Positions 17,308 through 25,710 of a DNA stretch of 62,030 nucleotides are shown here, in pieces; within the stretch, counting starts at the first letter, position 1, and every line of letters starts with the position of its first letter. This DNA is from Caryophanales bacterium UBA5603 (GTDB lineage Bacteria > Bacillota_I > Bacilli_A > Izemoplasmatales > Hujiaoplasmataceae), in contig DILB01000014.1 of assembly GCA_002424815.1 (NCBI GenBank), positions 1-62,030 of the forward strand, read 5' to 3'. The translations under genes and the position numbers were made by a program. Below the pieces are notes generated by a model. It did not search any database. It was not told the DNA's origin and worked only from the letters and a program-made list of their open reading frames with translations.

Positions 17308-17424
17308 ATGAAAATTAGACCATCTGTAAAAAAAATCTGTGACAAATGTAAAGTAATTAAACGCAATGGCAATGTTATGGTCATTTGCGAAAATCCGAAA
17401 CATAAACAAAGACAAGGGAAATAG
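17308..17424 (+). CDS. rpmJ: Ribosomal protein L36, zinc-binding type
   Basis: A 38-residue gene, MKIRPSVKKICDKC and onward, ending in KHKQRQGK. The zinc ligands CDKC, a later Cys (VICEN) and His (PKHKQ) are all present, so it is the zinc form. CAGGGAGG precedes the ATG by 8 bases. It lies in its conserved place between infA and rpsM. Confidence 0.97.
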   Translation: MKIRPSVKKICDKCKVIKRNGNVMVICENPKHKQRQGK

Positions 17425-17434
17425 GAGGTAAACG

Positions 17435-17800
17435 ATGGCACGTATTGCAGGAGTAGATATTCCTAGAGAGAAACGCGTTGTTATTTCGCTTACGTATATT
17501 TATGGTATTGGCAAAACTTTGTCGCAAAAAGTTTTGGCAGCTGCCGGCGTCAACGAATCAAAACGCGTCAAAGACCTCACCGAAGACGAATTATCTCGTA
17601 TTCGCGTTGAAGTTGCTAAATATAGAGTTGAAGGCGATCTCCGCCGTGAAGTTTCACTCAACATTAAACGGTTGATTGAAATCGGATCATATCGCGGAAT
17701 CCGTCACCGCAAAGGCCTTCCGGTCCGCGGTCAAAATACCCGTAACAATGCTCGTACTCGTAAAGGTCCGAGAAAAACTGTTGCGAATAAGAAGAAATAG
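17435..17800 (+). CDS. rpsM: Ribosomal protein S13
   Basis: A 121-residue S13 starting MARIAGVDIPREKRV with helix-two-turn-helix region and the basic C-terminus GLPVRGQNTRNNARTRKGP that contacts P-site tRNA. AGGAGG precedes the ATG. It forms bridges B1a/B1b with L5. Confidence 0.97.
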   Translation: MARIAGVDIPREKRVVISLTYIYGIGKTLSQKVLAAAGVNESKRVKDLTEDELSRIRVEVAKYRVEGDLRREVSLNIKRLIEIGSYRGIRHRKGLPVRGQNTRNNARTRKGPRKTVANKKK

Positions 17801-17813
17801 GAGGATATAGAAA

Positions 17814-18203
17814 ATGGCAGGTAAAGTCGTTAATAAAAAACGTCGCTTGAAAAAGAATATTCCTTCTGGAGTAGCACACATTCATTCGACTTTCAATAAT
17901 ACCATCATCACGATTACGGATCCAGCCGGCAATGCTATCGCCTGGAGTTCCGCCGGTGCTATCGGTTACAAAGGTAGTCGTAAATCGACTCCCTTCGCAG
18001 CCGGTCTTGCTAGCGAAGCTTGTGCAAAAGCAGCCATGGAAAATGGCGTTCAAAGGGTTGAAGTATCCGTCAAAGGTCCCGGACCAGGACGTGAAGCCGC
18101 TATCAGAAGTTTGCAAGTTGCAGGACTTGAGATTACGGCCATCAAAGACGTTACGCCGGTGCCACATAATGGATGCCGTCCGCCTAAACGTCCACGCGGG
18201 TAG
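17814..18203 (+). CDS. rpsK: Ribosomal protein S11
   Basis: A 129-residue S11 with the signature HIHSTFNNTIITITD and the C-terminal DVTPVPHNGCRPPKRPR block. It is on the 30S platform near the E site. 13 bases after rpsM, 13 before rpoA. No rpsD follows; as in Bacillus, S4 is not part of this operon. Confidence 0.97.
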   Translation: MAGKVVNKKRRLKKNIPSGVAHIHSTFNNTIITITDPAGNAIAWSSAGAIGYKGSRKSTPFAAGLASEACAKAAMENGVQRVEVSVKGPGPGREAAIRSLQVAGLEITAIKDVTPVPHNGCRPPKRPRG

Positions 18204-18216
18204 GAGGTAATTAGAC

Positions 18217-19167
18217 ATGAAGGACTTGAAATTCGAAAAACCGAAGACCATTACTGAAGAAATCACCGAAAATTACGGACGTTTCGTCGTATCGCCGCTT
18301 GACCGTGGTTTTGGCATAACGATTGGTAATTCACTCAGACGAGTTTTATTGTCTTCATTGCCGGGAGCGGCAATCATCAATACTCAAATAGACGGTGTTG
18401 AACATGAATTTTGTGCAATCGAGAATGTTGTTGAAGACGTTACGGCAATTGTATTAAATTTAAAAGGTGTTGTTTTAACCATCGATTCTACGAATCCGAA
18501 TGTTGAAAAACGTCTTGAAGTCATTGTTGACGGTCCTTGTGACGTCACAGCCGGTGATATTATCGCCGATGATGAAGTTCATATCGTCAATCCAGATCAT
18601 TACATCTGTCATGTCAATAAAGGCAAACGTTTCCGTATGGTTATGTTCGCTCGCAAAGGCAATGGCTATGTCAACGCTACAAAAAATGCACAATATGAAA
18701 ATATGGTGGGAGTCATTCCTGTTGATTCAATTTATACACCTGTTGTTCGCTCGAATTATTCGGTTGACAAGACCCGTGTTGATGATTCAGCCGATTATGA
18801 CAAGCTGAGTGTTGAAGTTTGGACAAACGGTTCAATTGGACCAAAAGAAGCCATCGGTATGGCGGCTAAAATGCTCATTGATCATTTGTATTCAGTTGTT
18901 GAGCTTTCAAATAAAGCTATGGCTGAAGACTTCATGATTGAACGCAAAAATGAAGAATCATCCCGCAATCTTGAAAAACCCATCGAAGATTTGGATCTAT
19001 CTGTCAGAAGTTACAACTGTCTGAAACGTGCTGGTATCCACACCCTCGGAGAGTTGATTGAAAAGACTGAGGAAGATATGATGAAAGTCAGAAACTTGGG
19101 TAAAAAATCATTAAAAGAAGTGAAGCAGAAGCTTGAAGAATTAAATTTAAGCTTAGCAAAGCACTAG
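18217..19167 (+). CDS. rpoA: RNA polymerase alpha subunit
   Basis: A 316-residue alpha subunit. The N-terminal dimerisation domain (DRGFGITIGNSLRRVLLSSLPG) assembles beta and beta-prime; the C-terminal domain from about residue 245 carries the helix-hairpin-helix (NCLKRAGIHTLGEL and RNLGKKSLKEV) that contacts UP elements and activators. It is translated from AGGAGG at the usual distance. Its beta and beta-prime partners are at 54670-61934. Confidence 0.97.
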   Translation: MKDLKFEKPKTITEEITENYGRFVVSPLDRGFGITIGNSLRRVLLSSLPGAAIINTQIDGVEHEFCAIENVVEDVTAIVLNLKGVVLTIDSTNPNVEKRLEVIVDGPCDVTAGDIIADDEVHIVNPDHYICHVNKGKRFRMVMFARKGNGYVNATKNAQYENMVGVIPVDSIYTPVVRSNYSVDKTRVDDSADYDKLSVEVWTNGSIGPKEAIGMAAKMLIDHLYSVVELSNKAMAEDFMIERKNEESSRNLEKPIEDLDLSVRSYNCLKRAGIHTLGELIEKTEEDMMKVRNLGKKSLKEVKQKLEELNLSLAKH

Positions 19168-19183
19168 GGGTAGGAGGTAAATC

Positions 19184-19543
19184 ATGGCAAGAGGATATTC
19201 AAAACTCAATCGTCGCAGTGACAACCGCACTGCATTAATCCGCGATCTCTCAACGCAATTGATTTTACACGGCCGTATTCAAACGTCCGTCATCAAAGCG
19301 AAAGAACTCAGACGCACTGTCGAAAAATTGATTACGCTCGCAAAAAAAGGTGACTTGGCTTCAAGACGCCTTGCAGCTCAAACTGTTAGAACGTTATCAA
19401 TCAACGATGAAACAGCATTGCAAAAACTGTTCAATGAAATCGGTCCGAAGTACGCTTCCCGCAATGGCGGATACACGCGTATTTACAAAATCGGTACACG
19501 TTTGGGCGATAGCTGCCCAATGGCAATTATTGAACTCGTTTAA
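19184..19543 (+). CDS. rplQ: Ribosomal protein L17
   Basis: A 119-residue L17 with the GYSKLNRRSDNRTALIRDLSTQL N-terminus and NGGYTRIYKIGTRLGD C-terminus. It is the last gene of the long ribosomal operon, followed directly by a terminator. Confidence 0.97.
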   Translation: MARGYSKLNRRSDNRTALIRDLSTQLILHGRIQTSVIKAKELRRTVEKLITLAKKGDLASRRLAAQTVRTLSINDETALQKLFNEIGPKYASRNGGYTRIYKIGTRLGDSCPMAIIELV

Positions 19544-19559
19544 TTCACTATCACAAATC

Positions 19560-19587
19560 AACCGTGCCTAAGGCGCGGTTTTTTTAT
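19560..19587 (+). terminator. Terminator of the S10-spc-alpha operon
   Basis: A nine-base-pair stem (AACCGTGCC with GGCGCGGTT, one G-U) with a TAA loop is followed by seven T, 17 bases after the rplQ stop. Confidence 0.85.
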
Positions 19588-19614
19588 TTTGATGAATGTA
19601 AACGGTATTAAATC

Positions 19615-19643
19615 TCGCTTTTTGAGATAGCTTTTGATATAAT
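19615..19643 (+). promoter_or_regulatory. Extended -10 promoter for the ecf-truA operon
   Basis: TGATATAAT at 19635-19643 is a perfect extended -10. The hexamer 17 bases upstream (TCGCTT) is a poor -35, as often seen with extended -10 promoters. Confidence 0.5.
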
Positions 19644-19664
19644 GTAAACGCGTGAGGTGATTTC

Positions 19665-20471
19665 ATGGCTTATCTCGATATTGAACATCTTCATTTTCAA
19701 TATTCTTCTAAAAGAATGGTATTAAAAGATATTAATCTTTCAATTAATAAAGGCGAATGGATCGCAATTTTGGGTCATAATGGTAGTGGAAAATCAACTT
19801 TGGCAAAATTGATTGTTGGTTTACTTTCTCCTAAAGAAGGTTCTATCATTATCGAGGGTCAAAAATTGTCCGATGAAACAGTTTATGATATTCGTAAAAA
19901 AATTGGCATTGTCTTTCAAAATCCTGATAATCAATTTGTCGGTGTCACAGTGAGAGATGACATTGCCTTTGGTATGGAAAATTTACAAATTCCAGCCACT
20001 GAAATGCTCGAAAAGATTGATTTTTATGCGCAAAAAGTGGGTATGGAACAGTTTCTCGATAAAGAGCCTTCACAGTTATCGGGTGGACAAAAACAACGCA
20101 TCGCCATCGCTGGAATTTTGGCCATGCAAACAGATATCATCATTTTTGACGAGGCCACCTCAATGCTTGATCCTGGTTCGCGTGCAGAACTGATGGAATA
20201 TATTAAAGAATTACATCGAGAAGGATTAACCATCATTATGATTACTCATGATATCGAAGAAGCTCTTTTCGCTGATCGGATGATTATTCTGAAATCAGGA
20301 GAGATTTATCAAGATTGCGAAATTTCTGTTGCACTAAGACACCCTGAATGGTTTGAAGAAGCTTATTTGGAATTACCGACGGCGATGCGAATATACTATG
20401 ATCTTAGACAAGACGGGGAAACTTACCAAGAACTGGAGGAATATTTATGGGAATTCAGTTTAAAGAAGTAA
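19665..20471 (+). CDS. ecfA1: ECF transporter ATPase EcfA1
   Basis: A 268-residue ABC ATPase, one of two unequal ATPases of the energy-coupling factor module that powers uptake of vitamins and metals by separate S components. Walker A GHNGSGKST, Q-loop FQNPDNQFVG, signature QLSGGQKQR and Walker B IIIFDEATSMLD are all intact. The FQNPDNQ version of the Q-loop is typical for EcfA1. It starts after GTGAGGTGAT and its end overlaps ecfA2 by 25 bases. Its place right after rplQ is conserved in Firmicutes. Confidence 0.95.
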   Translation: MAYLDIEHLHFQYSSKRMVLKDINLSINKGEWIAILGHNGSGKSTLAKLIVGLLSPKEGSIIIEGQKLSDETVYDIRKKIGIVFQNPDNQFVGVTVRDDIAFGMENLQIPATEMLEKIDFYAQKVGMEQFLDKEPSQLSGGQKQRIAIAGILAMQTDIIIFDEATSMLDPGSRAELMEYIKELHREGLTIIMITHDIEEALFADRMIILKSGEIYQDCEISVALRHPEWFEEAYLELPTAMRIYYDLRQDGETYQELEEYLWEFSLKK

Positions 20472-21307
20472 ATTTCTCTTATACAGGTGTTCAAAAAGGT
20501 TTTTATGAAGCCATCAAAGATATCTCGTTAACAATTCAAGATAAAGATGAATTGATTACACTTGTTGGTCAAACCGGTAGTGGAAAGTCAACGCTAGCAC
20601 AACATATGAATGCTTTAGTATTTCCAACATCAGGATCCGTTGAGATTTTTGGCAAACTTGTTACCGCAAAAAGAAACCGGAAAATTAAATATAATGAGAT
20701 TAGACAAAAAGTTGGCCTTGTTTTTCAATTTCCAGAATATCAACTGTTTGAAGAAACGGTTGAAAAAGATATTATGTTTGGCCCTTTAAATTTTCATGTC
20801 CCTGAAATAGAGGCAAAAGAATTAGCTAAAAAAGCACTTCGAATGGTGGGGCTTTCCGAAAGTTATTTGAATAGAAATCCTTTTAATTTATCTGGTGGTG
20901 AAAAAAAACGGGTTTCCATTGCAGGGATTTTAGCACTTGATCCACAGATTTTGGTTTTAGATGAACCGACTTCTGGCCTAGATCCAAGAGGTAAACGGCA
21001 ATTAATGAATCTTTTTAAATCTATTCAAATGGAAACTGGAAAAACGATTATCGTCATTACTCATGATATGGACTTAGTTTATGAATATGCAACGAGAGTA
21101 CTTGTTTTAAATGCCGGTTGTTTGGTATTCGATGGAACACCAGATTCTTTGTTTAAAAAACCCTCATTAAGTGAATTTCACTTAGACTATCCAGCAACTA
21201 TTCGCGTTTTGCGTGAAATTAATGAACGATTTCATACGCAAATCGATATTTATCAAAAAACCGTTTCCGACGCGACGATAGCGATCAAACGGGGGTTCAA
21301 ATCATGA
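20447..21307 (+). CDS. ecfA2: ECF transporter ATPase EcfA2
   Basis: The second, 286-residue ATPase of the module. Walker A GQTGSGKST, Q-loop VFQFPEYQLF (typical for EcfA2), signature NLSGGEKKR and Walker B ILVLDEPTSGLD are intact. It has the usual C-terminal extension contacting EcfT. GGAGG within ecfA1 serves as ribosome binding site. The ATGA overlap with ecfT indicates coupled translation in fixed stoichiometry. Confidence 0.95.
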   Translation: MGIQFKEVNFSYTGVQKGFYEAIKDISLTIQDKDELITLVGQTGSGKSTLAQHMNALVFPTSGSVEIFGKLVTAKRNRKIKYNEIRQKVGLVFQFPEYQLFEETVEKDIMFGPLNFHVPEIEAKELAKKALRMVGLSESYLNRNPFNLSGGEKKRVSIAGILALDPQILVLDEPTSGLDPRGKRQLMNLFKSIQMETGKTIIVITHDMDLVYEYATRVLVLNAGCLVFDGTPDSLFKKPSLSEFHLDYPATIRVLREINERFHTQIDIYQKTVSDATIAIKRGFKS

Positions 21308-22275
21308 AAAACATTATTATTGGACAATATATCCCCGGAACTGGATTTTTATATAAACTTGATCCTAGAACAAAAATAATTGCGGTTTTAATCTTAATGG
21401 TTGCAGTATTTTTGCTTAAGTCGATTACTCAGTTAATGATTGCATTTGGTATCGCTATTATTATACTCATCATTGGGAAAATATCCATTGTCCGAGTTGC
21501 TCGTGGACTTAAACCAATCTTCATATTACTAGTATTTACCTTTGTTTTTCAGATTTTCTTTAACAAAGAAGGAACAGTGTGGGTTGATGAAACTTTGACT
21601 TTTTCTTTGGTTTCTTTGATCGTTTTGGTTGCTTGGACAATCGTTTGGCGTCTTTTAACAAAACTTAAGAAATTTAAAATGATGCTCTTTTTCTTATATA
21701 TTGCCGGTGTTTATTTAATCCTTCGTTATTTAACTTATGGGACTATTTTCTCTACTTTTAATTTTGTCGTTCATGAAAAAGGCGTTGAAATGAGTATATT
21801 TGTTGTGATTCGCTTGTTAATTATCATTACTTTATCGACGGTATTAACTCTGACGACAAAACCAACCGATTTAACACAGGGTATCGAAAAATTGATGCGA
21901 CCATTAAAATATATCGGAATCAGTTCTGATGATTTTGCCCTTATCATCTCAATTAGTCTTCGTTATATTCCTACTATTCTTGATGAAGCCAATAAAATTA
22001 TGTTAGCTCAGGCAAGTCGAGGCGCTGATATTGCGGAAGGTAAGTTGAAAGATAAAATCAAACAAATTATTTCTTTACTTGTACCAATGTTTATCATTGC
22101 GTTCAAACGCAGCGAGGATTTGGCTGATGCGATGGAATCACGTAATTTTGTTCCCGGTCGAGAAAGAACTCGTATTTACGATCTTCATTTTGGACTACTC
22201 GATTTGATGGTTGCTTTAATGACAATAGGATTACTTACAGGATCTATTATGGCGAGAGTGCTATGGATCGGCTAG
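21304..22275 (+). CDS. ecfT: ECF transporter transmembrane subunit EcfT
   Basis: A 323-residue membrane protein joining the two ATPases to exchangeable S components. It starts with the family pattern GQYIPGTGFLYKLDPRTKI and has the two coupling-helix motifs with A-R-G type cores (QASRGADI and MESRNF). Compared with the common 265-residue EcfT it has extra hydrophobic segments in the middle (about residues 85-160). No S component is encoded nearby, which fits a shared (group II) module. Confidence 0.92.
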   Translation: MKNIIIGQYIPGTGFLYKLDPRTKIIAVLILMVAVFLLKSITQLMIAFGIAIIILIIGKISIVRVARGLKPIFILLVFTFVFQIFFNKEGTVWVDETLTFSLVSLIVLVAWTIVWRLLTKLKKFKMMLFFLYIAGVYLILRYLTYGTIFSTFNFVVHEKGVEMSIFVVIRLLIIITLSTVLTLTTKPTDLTQGIEKLMRPLKYIGISSDDFALIISISLRYIPTILDEANKIMLAQASRGADIAEGKLKDKIKQIISLLVPMFIIAFKRSEDLADAMESRNFVPGRERTRIYDLHFGLLDLMVALMTIGLLTGSIMARVLWIG

Positions 22276-23267
22276 AATTAATTGAACAATTAATCAAGGG
22301 TAACTATGAAAATATCATTGCGGCTGATGCTTCAATGAAGCCGCTGAGTGGTAAAAATCTTTTTGATAAAAGCCCCATTATCGATTACTTAAAAACTCAT
22401 CCTGATCTCTTTTTAGGATTTCATATCGTTGACGGAATGAATACTATTTCTTTGATTGGCGAAACGAGTGAAGGGCTTATCATAAAAGTTTCTTTTAAAA
22501 ATAATCTCATTCAAAAAATAGTTGTCAAACGGCCTGAAGTTGGCATATCCCGCATTAAGATGATTGTAGAATATGACGGGACTGAATACTGCGGCTTTCA
22601 AAGGCAATCTAACTTAAAAACCATTCAAAGCATATTAGAAGAAGCGCTCTTTACAATCACGGGAACGCCCACTATTATCAACGGTGCCTCACGAACGGAT
22701 ACCGGCGTTCATGCTTTGGGACAGGTCATCCATTTTGATACTTTATTGAAAATAGATATTGAAAAATGGCCAATAATTATGAACAATATTTTACCAAAAG
22801 CTATTCGAATTAAAAGTGCAATGCAAGTCTCCCAATTGTTTCATTCACGATTTGATGTTGCTTATAAAGAGTATTGTTATATTTTAAATCTTGGAGAATA
22901 TTCGCCTTTTTCAAGACTTTATGAATGGACAATATCTTATTCAATTGACCTTGAACGTTTTGAAAAAGAATTAAAAAAACTCGAAGGCACTCACGATTTC
23001 ACGAGTTTTTGTAAAGGTGAAAAAACCTCTAAAATTAGAACTATTTACGAAACACGATTAAAAAAAGACGGAAACAAAATTTTTGTATCTTTTATTGGAG
23101 ATGGATTCTTACACAATATGATTCGTATTATCATGGCGGTGTTAGTCAATCTATCGAGCGGGCAATTGGAAGGAGATGTGGATACAATTCTCACCTCCAA
23201 GAGTCGAAAAATAACGAATCGTCTAGCTCCATCATCCGGATTATATTTAGTAAAAGTACAATATTAA
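22263..23267 (+). CDS. truA: tRNA pseudouridine synthase TruA with N-terminal extension
   Basis: TruA makes pseudouridine at tRNA positions 38-40. The TruA part begins near residue 97 (IKMIVEYDGTEYCGFQRQ) and holds the catalytic Asp in GASRTDTGVHALGQ (D146; E. coli D60). The first roughly 95 residues are extra and resemble a small alpha-beta domain (helical start, then FHIVDGMNTISLIGE and VSFKNNLIQKIVVK strands), perhaps SnoaL/NTF2-like; this is inference. The open frame runs from ATG 22263, which overlaps ecfT by 13 bases. An internal ATG at 22560 would give a normal-length TruA but lacks a good Shine-Dalgarno, so the fusion is favoured. Confidence 0.88.
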   Translation: MDRLELIEQLIKGNYENIIAADASMKPLSGKNLFDKSPIIDYLKTHPDLFLGFHIVDGMNTISLIGETSEGLIIKVSFKNNLIQKIVVKRPEVGISRIKMIVEYDGTEYCGFQRQSNLKTIQSILEEALFTITGTPTIINGASRTDTGVHALGQVIHFDTLLKIDIEKWPIIMNNILPKAIRIKSAMQVSQLFHSRFDVAYKEYCYILNLGEYSPFSRLYEWTISYSIDLERFEKELKKLEGTHDFTSFCKGEKTSKIRTIYETRLKKDGNKIFVSFIGDGFLHNMIRIIMAVLVNLSSGQLEGDVDTILTSKSRKITNRLAPSSGLYLVKVQY

Positions 23268-23284
23268 TCATTGATTCATTTAGA

Positions 23285-23328
23285 TGAGCATCCCTTTCGA
23301 AGTGTCGAAACGGATGTTCATTTTTTTT
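23285..23328 (+). terminator. Terminator after truA
   Basis: A 16-base-pair stem with one C-C mismatch and an AGTG loop is followed by eight T. Confidence 0.9.
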
Positions 23329-23331
23329 AAT

Positions 23332-23364
23332 AAAAAACGCCAAACAAGTCTCATTTGGCGTTTA
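23332..23364 (-). terminator. Terminator of the minus-strand metal transporter operon
   Basis: AAACGCCAAA and TTTGGCGTTT pair around a ten-base loop; read on the minus strand the stem is followed by a T run. It backs onto the truA terminator. Confidence 0.8.
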
Positions 23365-23382
23365 TTTGTTAAAACATAAAAA

Positions 23383-24276
23383 TTATTCTCCAACATCAAA
23401 ATTAGCAATCTCAGGTGTCTTTTTTAAAGTCCGTTTGATCATGATTCTTTTTATCACAGAAACGATGACTAAAATGATAATGTTAACAGAGACAATGGCG
23501 GCGCCACTCGGAATATTGAAAGAGTAAGCAATCCATAATCCTAAAAAAACAGAAAGTTCAGAAAATAAAATTGCGATGATAGTGGTAGATCGATAGCTCC
23601 ATCCGATTTTCATCGCAGCCGCGATGGGAATAATCATCATAGCGGAACTCAATAAAACACCGACCGATTCCAGAAGAATCGAAACTACAACGGATAATAC
23701 AATAATGAAGACTAATTGGAACACGCCGAGGTTGATTCCAAAAAACTTAGCATTGGTTTCTTCAAAACTTACACTTATAATTTGACGACCAAACAGACCA
23801 AAGAGCAAGAATACAACCAACGAAGTAATAGCAATCAAAACGACATAATAATCTGTAACCGTTAAAATAGATCCAAACAAATAATTATATAGTGATCCGG
23901 TCTTTTTCGAAAGCGAGAAGAAGATGGCTGAAGCTGCCGCCCCAAGACTAATAACAATAGCCATCGCGATTTCTTTATAATTGCGGTAATAACGCCGGAA
24001 GAGTTCAATCAAGAGACCGCCAATAACAGAAAAAACAATTGCAAGGTATTGAGGACGAAGTGAAAAGACGGTCCATCCAAACGTATAAGTTAAAAAGAAA
24101 CTAATCGAAATCCCTACCAGAGAAAAATGCCCTAAAGTATCCGCAATGAAAGATAAACGTCTAATAACCACAATAGATCCAATTAAAGGAGCGATAATAC
24201 CTAATAGAATTCCGGCAATAAGCGCCCTAAGCATAAAGTCTTGATTGAATAAATCACTGAAAAAAGAAAGAAACAT
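23383..24276 (-). CDS. Metal-type ABC transporter permease (ZnuB/MntB family)
   Basis: A 297-residue polytopic membrane protein of the ABC-3 family that imports Zn2+, Mn2+ or Fe2+. It opens with about seven to nine hydrophobic segments and includes the typical GHFSLVGI and LLSSAMMIIPIAAAM regions, the latter marking the coupling and substrate-gate helices of this family. It starts at the last base of the ATPase gene (stop-start overlap). No solute-binding lipoprotein follows; the operon ends in a terminator. The metal cannot be told from sequence. Confidence 0.88.
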   Translation of the reverse strand: MFLSFFSDLFNQDFMLRALIAGILLGIIAPLIGSIVVIRRLSFIADTLGHFSLVGISISFFLTYTFGWTVFSLRPQYLAIVFSVIGGLLIELFRRYYRNYKEIAMAIVISLGAAASAIFFSLSKKTGSLYNYLFGSILTVTDYYVVLIAITSLVVFLLFGLFGRQIISVSFEETNAKFFGINLGVFQLVFIIVLSVVVSILLESVGVLLSSAMMIIPIAAAMKIGWSYRSTTIIAILFSELSVFLGLWIAYSFNIPSGAAIVSVNIIILVIVSVIKRIMIKRTLKKTPEIANFDVGE

Positions 24277-24950
24277 TATTCATTCACCCCCGGTGTCAGT
24301 TCCGCATTCTCGCGGGACTGGAAGGAAAATGAAAAATCAGAACTCATTGAAAGGACATGGGTATAATTAAGGTTAGCCAAAGATTCATCATGGCTAATTA
24401 AAATGACTGTGACACCTTCTTCATGAAGTTGATTGACTGTTTCACGGAAATATAATACATTTTTTTTGTCAATGGAAGCCGTCGGTTCATCGAGAATCAG
24501 TAATCTAGGATTATTAAGCATCGCACGAACGATGAATACTCTTTGAAGTTGCCCGCCAGAAAGGGAGTTAATGTTGTCATTTTGTATTTCTAAAATACCC
24601 ATTTTATCAAGTAACTTAAGAACGTGGGAATCCTTGGTTTGACGAAGTCGCGAAACTGATAAAAATTCTTTAACAGTAATGGGATATTCATAATTAAAAT
24701 CTTCAAATTTTTGTGGCACGTATCCCATAATTGTCCATTTCTTAAAACCTACTATATCTTCATGGTCAAAAAATATCATGCCATTTTTCACTGGATTGAT
24801 ACCTAATAAACACTTAACTAAAGTCGATTTTCCTGAACCGTTTTTTCCTCGAATTACCAAAAAGTCGCCACGACTTAGCGAAAACGAAAGATTATTTATG
24901 ACGAGTTTATGCATGTATGCGAAGCAAAGATTGTTTATATCAATTTGCAT
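24276..24950 (-). CDS. Metal-type ABC transporter ATP-binding protein (ZnuC/MntA family)
   Basis: A 224-residue ATPase with Walker A GKNGSGKST, Q-loop GYVPQKF, signature LSGGQLQR, Walker B LLILDEPTASID and the switch His in LISHDE. The GYVPQ pattern is usual for Zn/Mn ABC ATPases. It is the first gene of a two-gene minus-strand operon, with AGGTGAAG before its ATG. An expected binding protein is missing in this window, so it must be elsewhere if the transporter is complete. Confidence 0.88.
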   Translation of the reverse strand: MQIDINNLCFAYMHKLVINNLSFSLSRGDFLVIRGKNGSGKSTLVKCLLGINPVKNGMIFFDHEDIVGFKKWTIMGYVPQKFEDFNYEYPITVKEFLSVSRLRQTKDSHVLKLLDKMGILEIQNDNINSLSGGQLQRVFIVRAMLNNPRLLILDEPTASIDKKNVLYFRETVNQLHEEGVTVILISHDESLANLNYTHVLSMSSDFSFSFQSRENAELTPGVNE

Positions 24951-24972
24951 GTCTTCACCTATCTTCTGATAT

Positions 24973-25001
24973 ATTGTAACATATACCCCTCATTTAATAA
25001 A
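24973..25001 (-). promoter_or_regulatory. Promoter of the metal transporter operon
   Basis: On the minus strand, TGTTACAAT is an extended -10 (hexamer at 24973-24978) with TTTATT 17 bases upstream. It lies back to back with the tmk promoter. Confidence 0.5.
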
Positions 25002-25011
25002 ATATTTTTGA

Positions 25012-25040
25012 TTCAAAAAACACCGGTTTTATGAGATAAT
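25012..25040 (+). promoter_or_regulatory. Promoter of the tmk operon
   Basis: TTCAAA at 25012-25017, 17 bases, then the extended -10 TGAGATAAT ending at 25040. It is divergent from the metal transporter promoter; the two -35 regions are only about ten bases apart. Confidence 0.5.
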
Positions 25041-25065
25041 AGAAAGAGCAAAGCAGGTGTGTACT

Positions 25066-25710
25066 ATGAAAGGTTATTTTATCACATTCGAAGGAACTGA
25101 TGGATCGGGGAAAACCTCTGTCATTCGTCAAGTTCAATCCCATTTTGAAGCACAAGGATACCCAGTTTTAGTGACACGTGAACCTGGTGGTATCCGTATT
25201 TCTGAAAAAATCCGTGAAATTCTCTTGGGGAAGGAATATCCTGAAATGGATGCCAGAACCGAGGCTTTATTGTTTGCGGCCTCAAGACGACAGCATTTGA
25301 TAGAAAAAATCAAACCGGCACTCGAGCGTGGCATGATGGTGCTTTGTGACCGATATGTCGATAGTTCTTTAGTGTACCAAGGCATCGCAAGAAATCTTGG
25401 CATTGAAGAGGTTTGGAATATCAATGCATTTGCGATTGAAAATTTTCTTCCCGAACTGACGATTCTAGTGGATGTCAAACCAGAGATTGCACTTGCTAGA
25501 ATATATCAAAATGAAAATCGTGAAGTCAATCGTCTTGATCTTGAAAAAAGAGATTTTCATGATTTGACTTATCATGGATATCAATCACTTTTACAGCGTT
25601 TTCCAAAACGCATCAAAGCGGTTGATGGTGATGATACTATTGAAAATGTCAGTCGTCAAGCCATTCAACTGATTGAAGGCTTGATTCATCGAATGGATGA
25701 GTTACAATGA
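25066..25710 (+). CDS. tmk: Thymidylate kinase
   Basis: A 214-residue kinase that phosphorylates dTMP to dTDP. It shows the P-loop EGTDGSGKTS, the DRY motif in LCDRYVDSS, and the substrate motif TREPGG. AGCAGGTG lies six bases before ATG 25066; a GTG at 25057 overlaps it and is rejected. It starts the tmk-holB-ricT-trmN-rsmI operon, whose order is as in Bacillus. Its TGA overlaps the holB ATG. Confidence 0.95.
   Translation: MKGYFITFEGTDGSGKTSVIRQVQSHFEAQGYPVLVTREPGGIRISEKIREILLGKEYPEMDARTEALLFAASRRQHLIEKIKPALERGMMVLCDRYVDSSLVYQGIARNLGIEEVWNINAFAIENFLPELTILVDVKPEIALARIYQNENREVNRLDLEKRDFHDLTYHGYQSLLQRFPKRIKAVDGDDTIENVSRQAIQLIEGLIHRMDELQ

Noticed and set aside
24973..24990. A metal-regulator operator in the imperfect palindrome around TATATTGTAACATATA
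   Set aside because: It is AT-rich and overlaps the -10; it does not clearly match a Zur, MntR or Fur box that I know.
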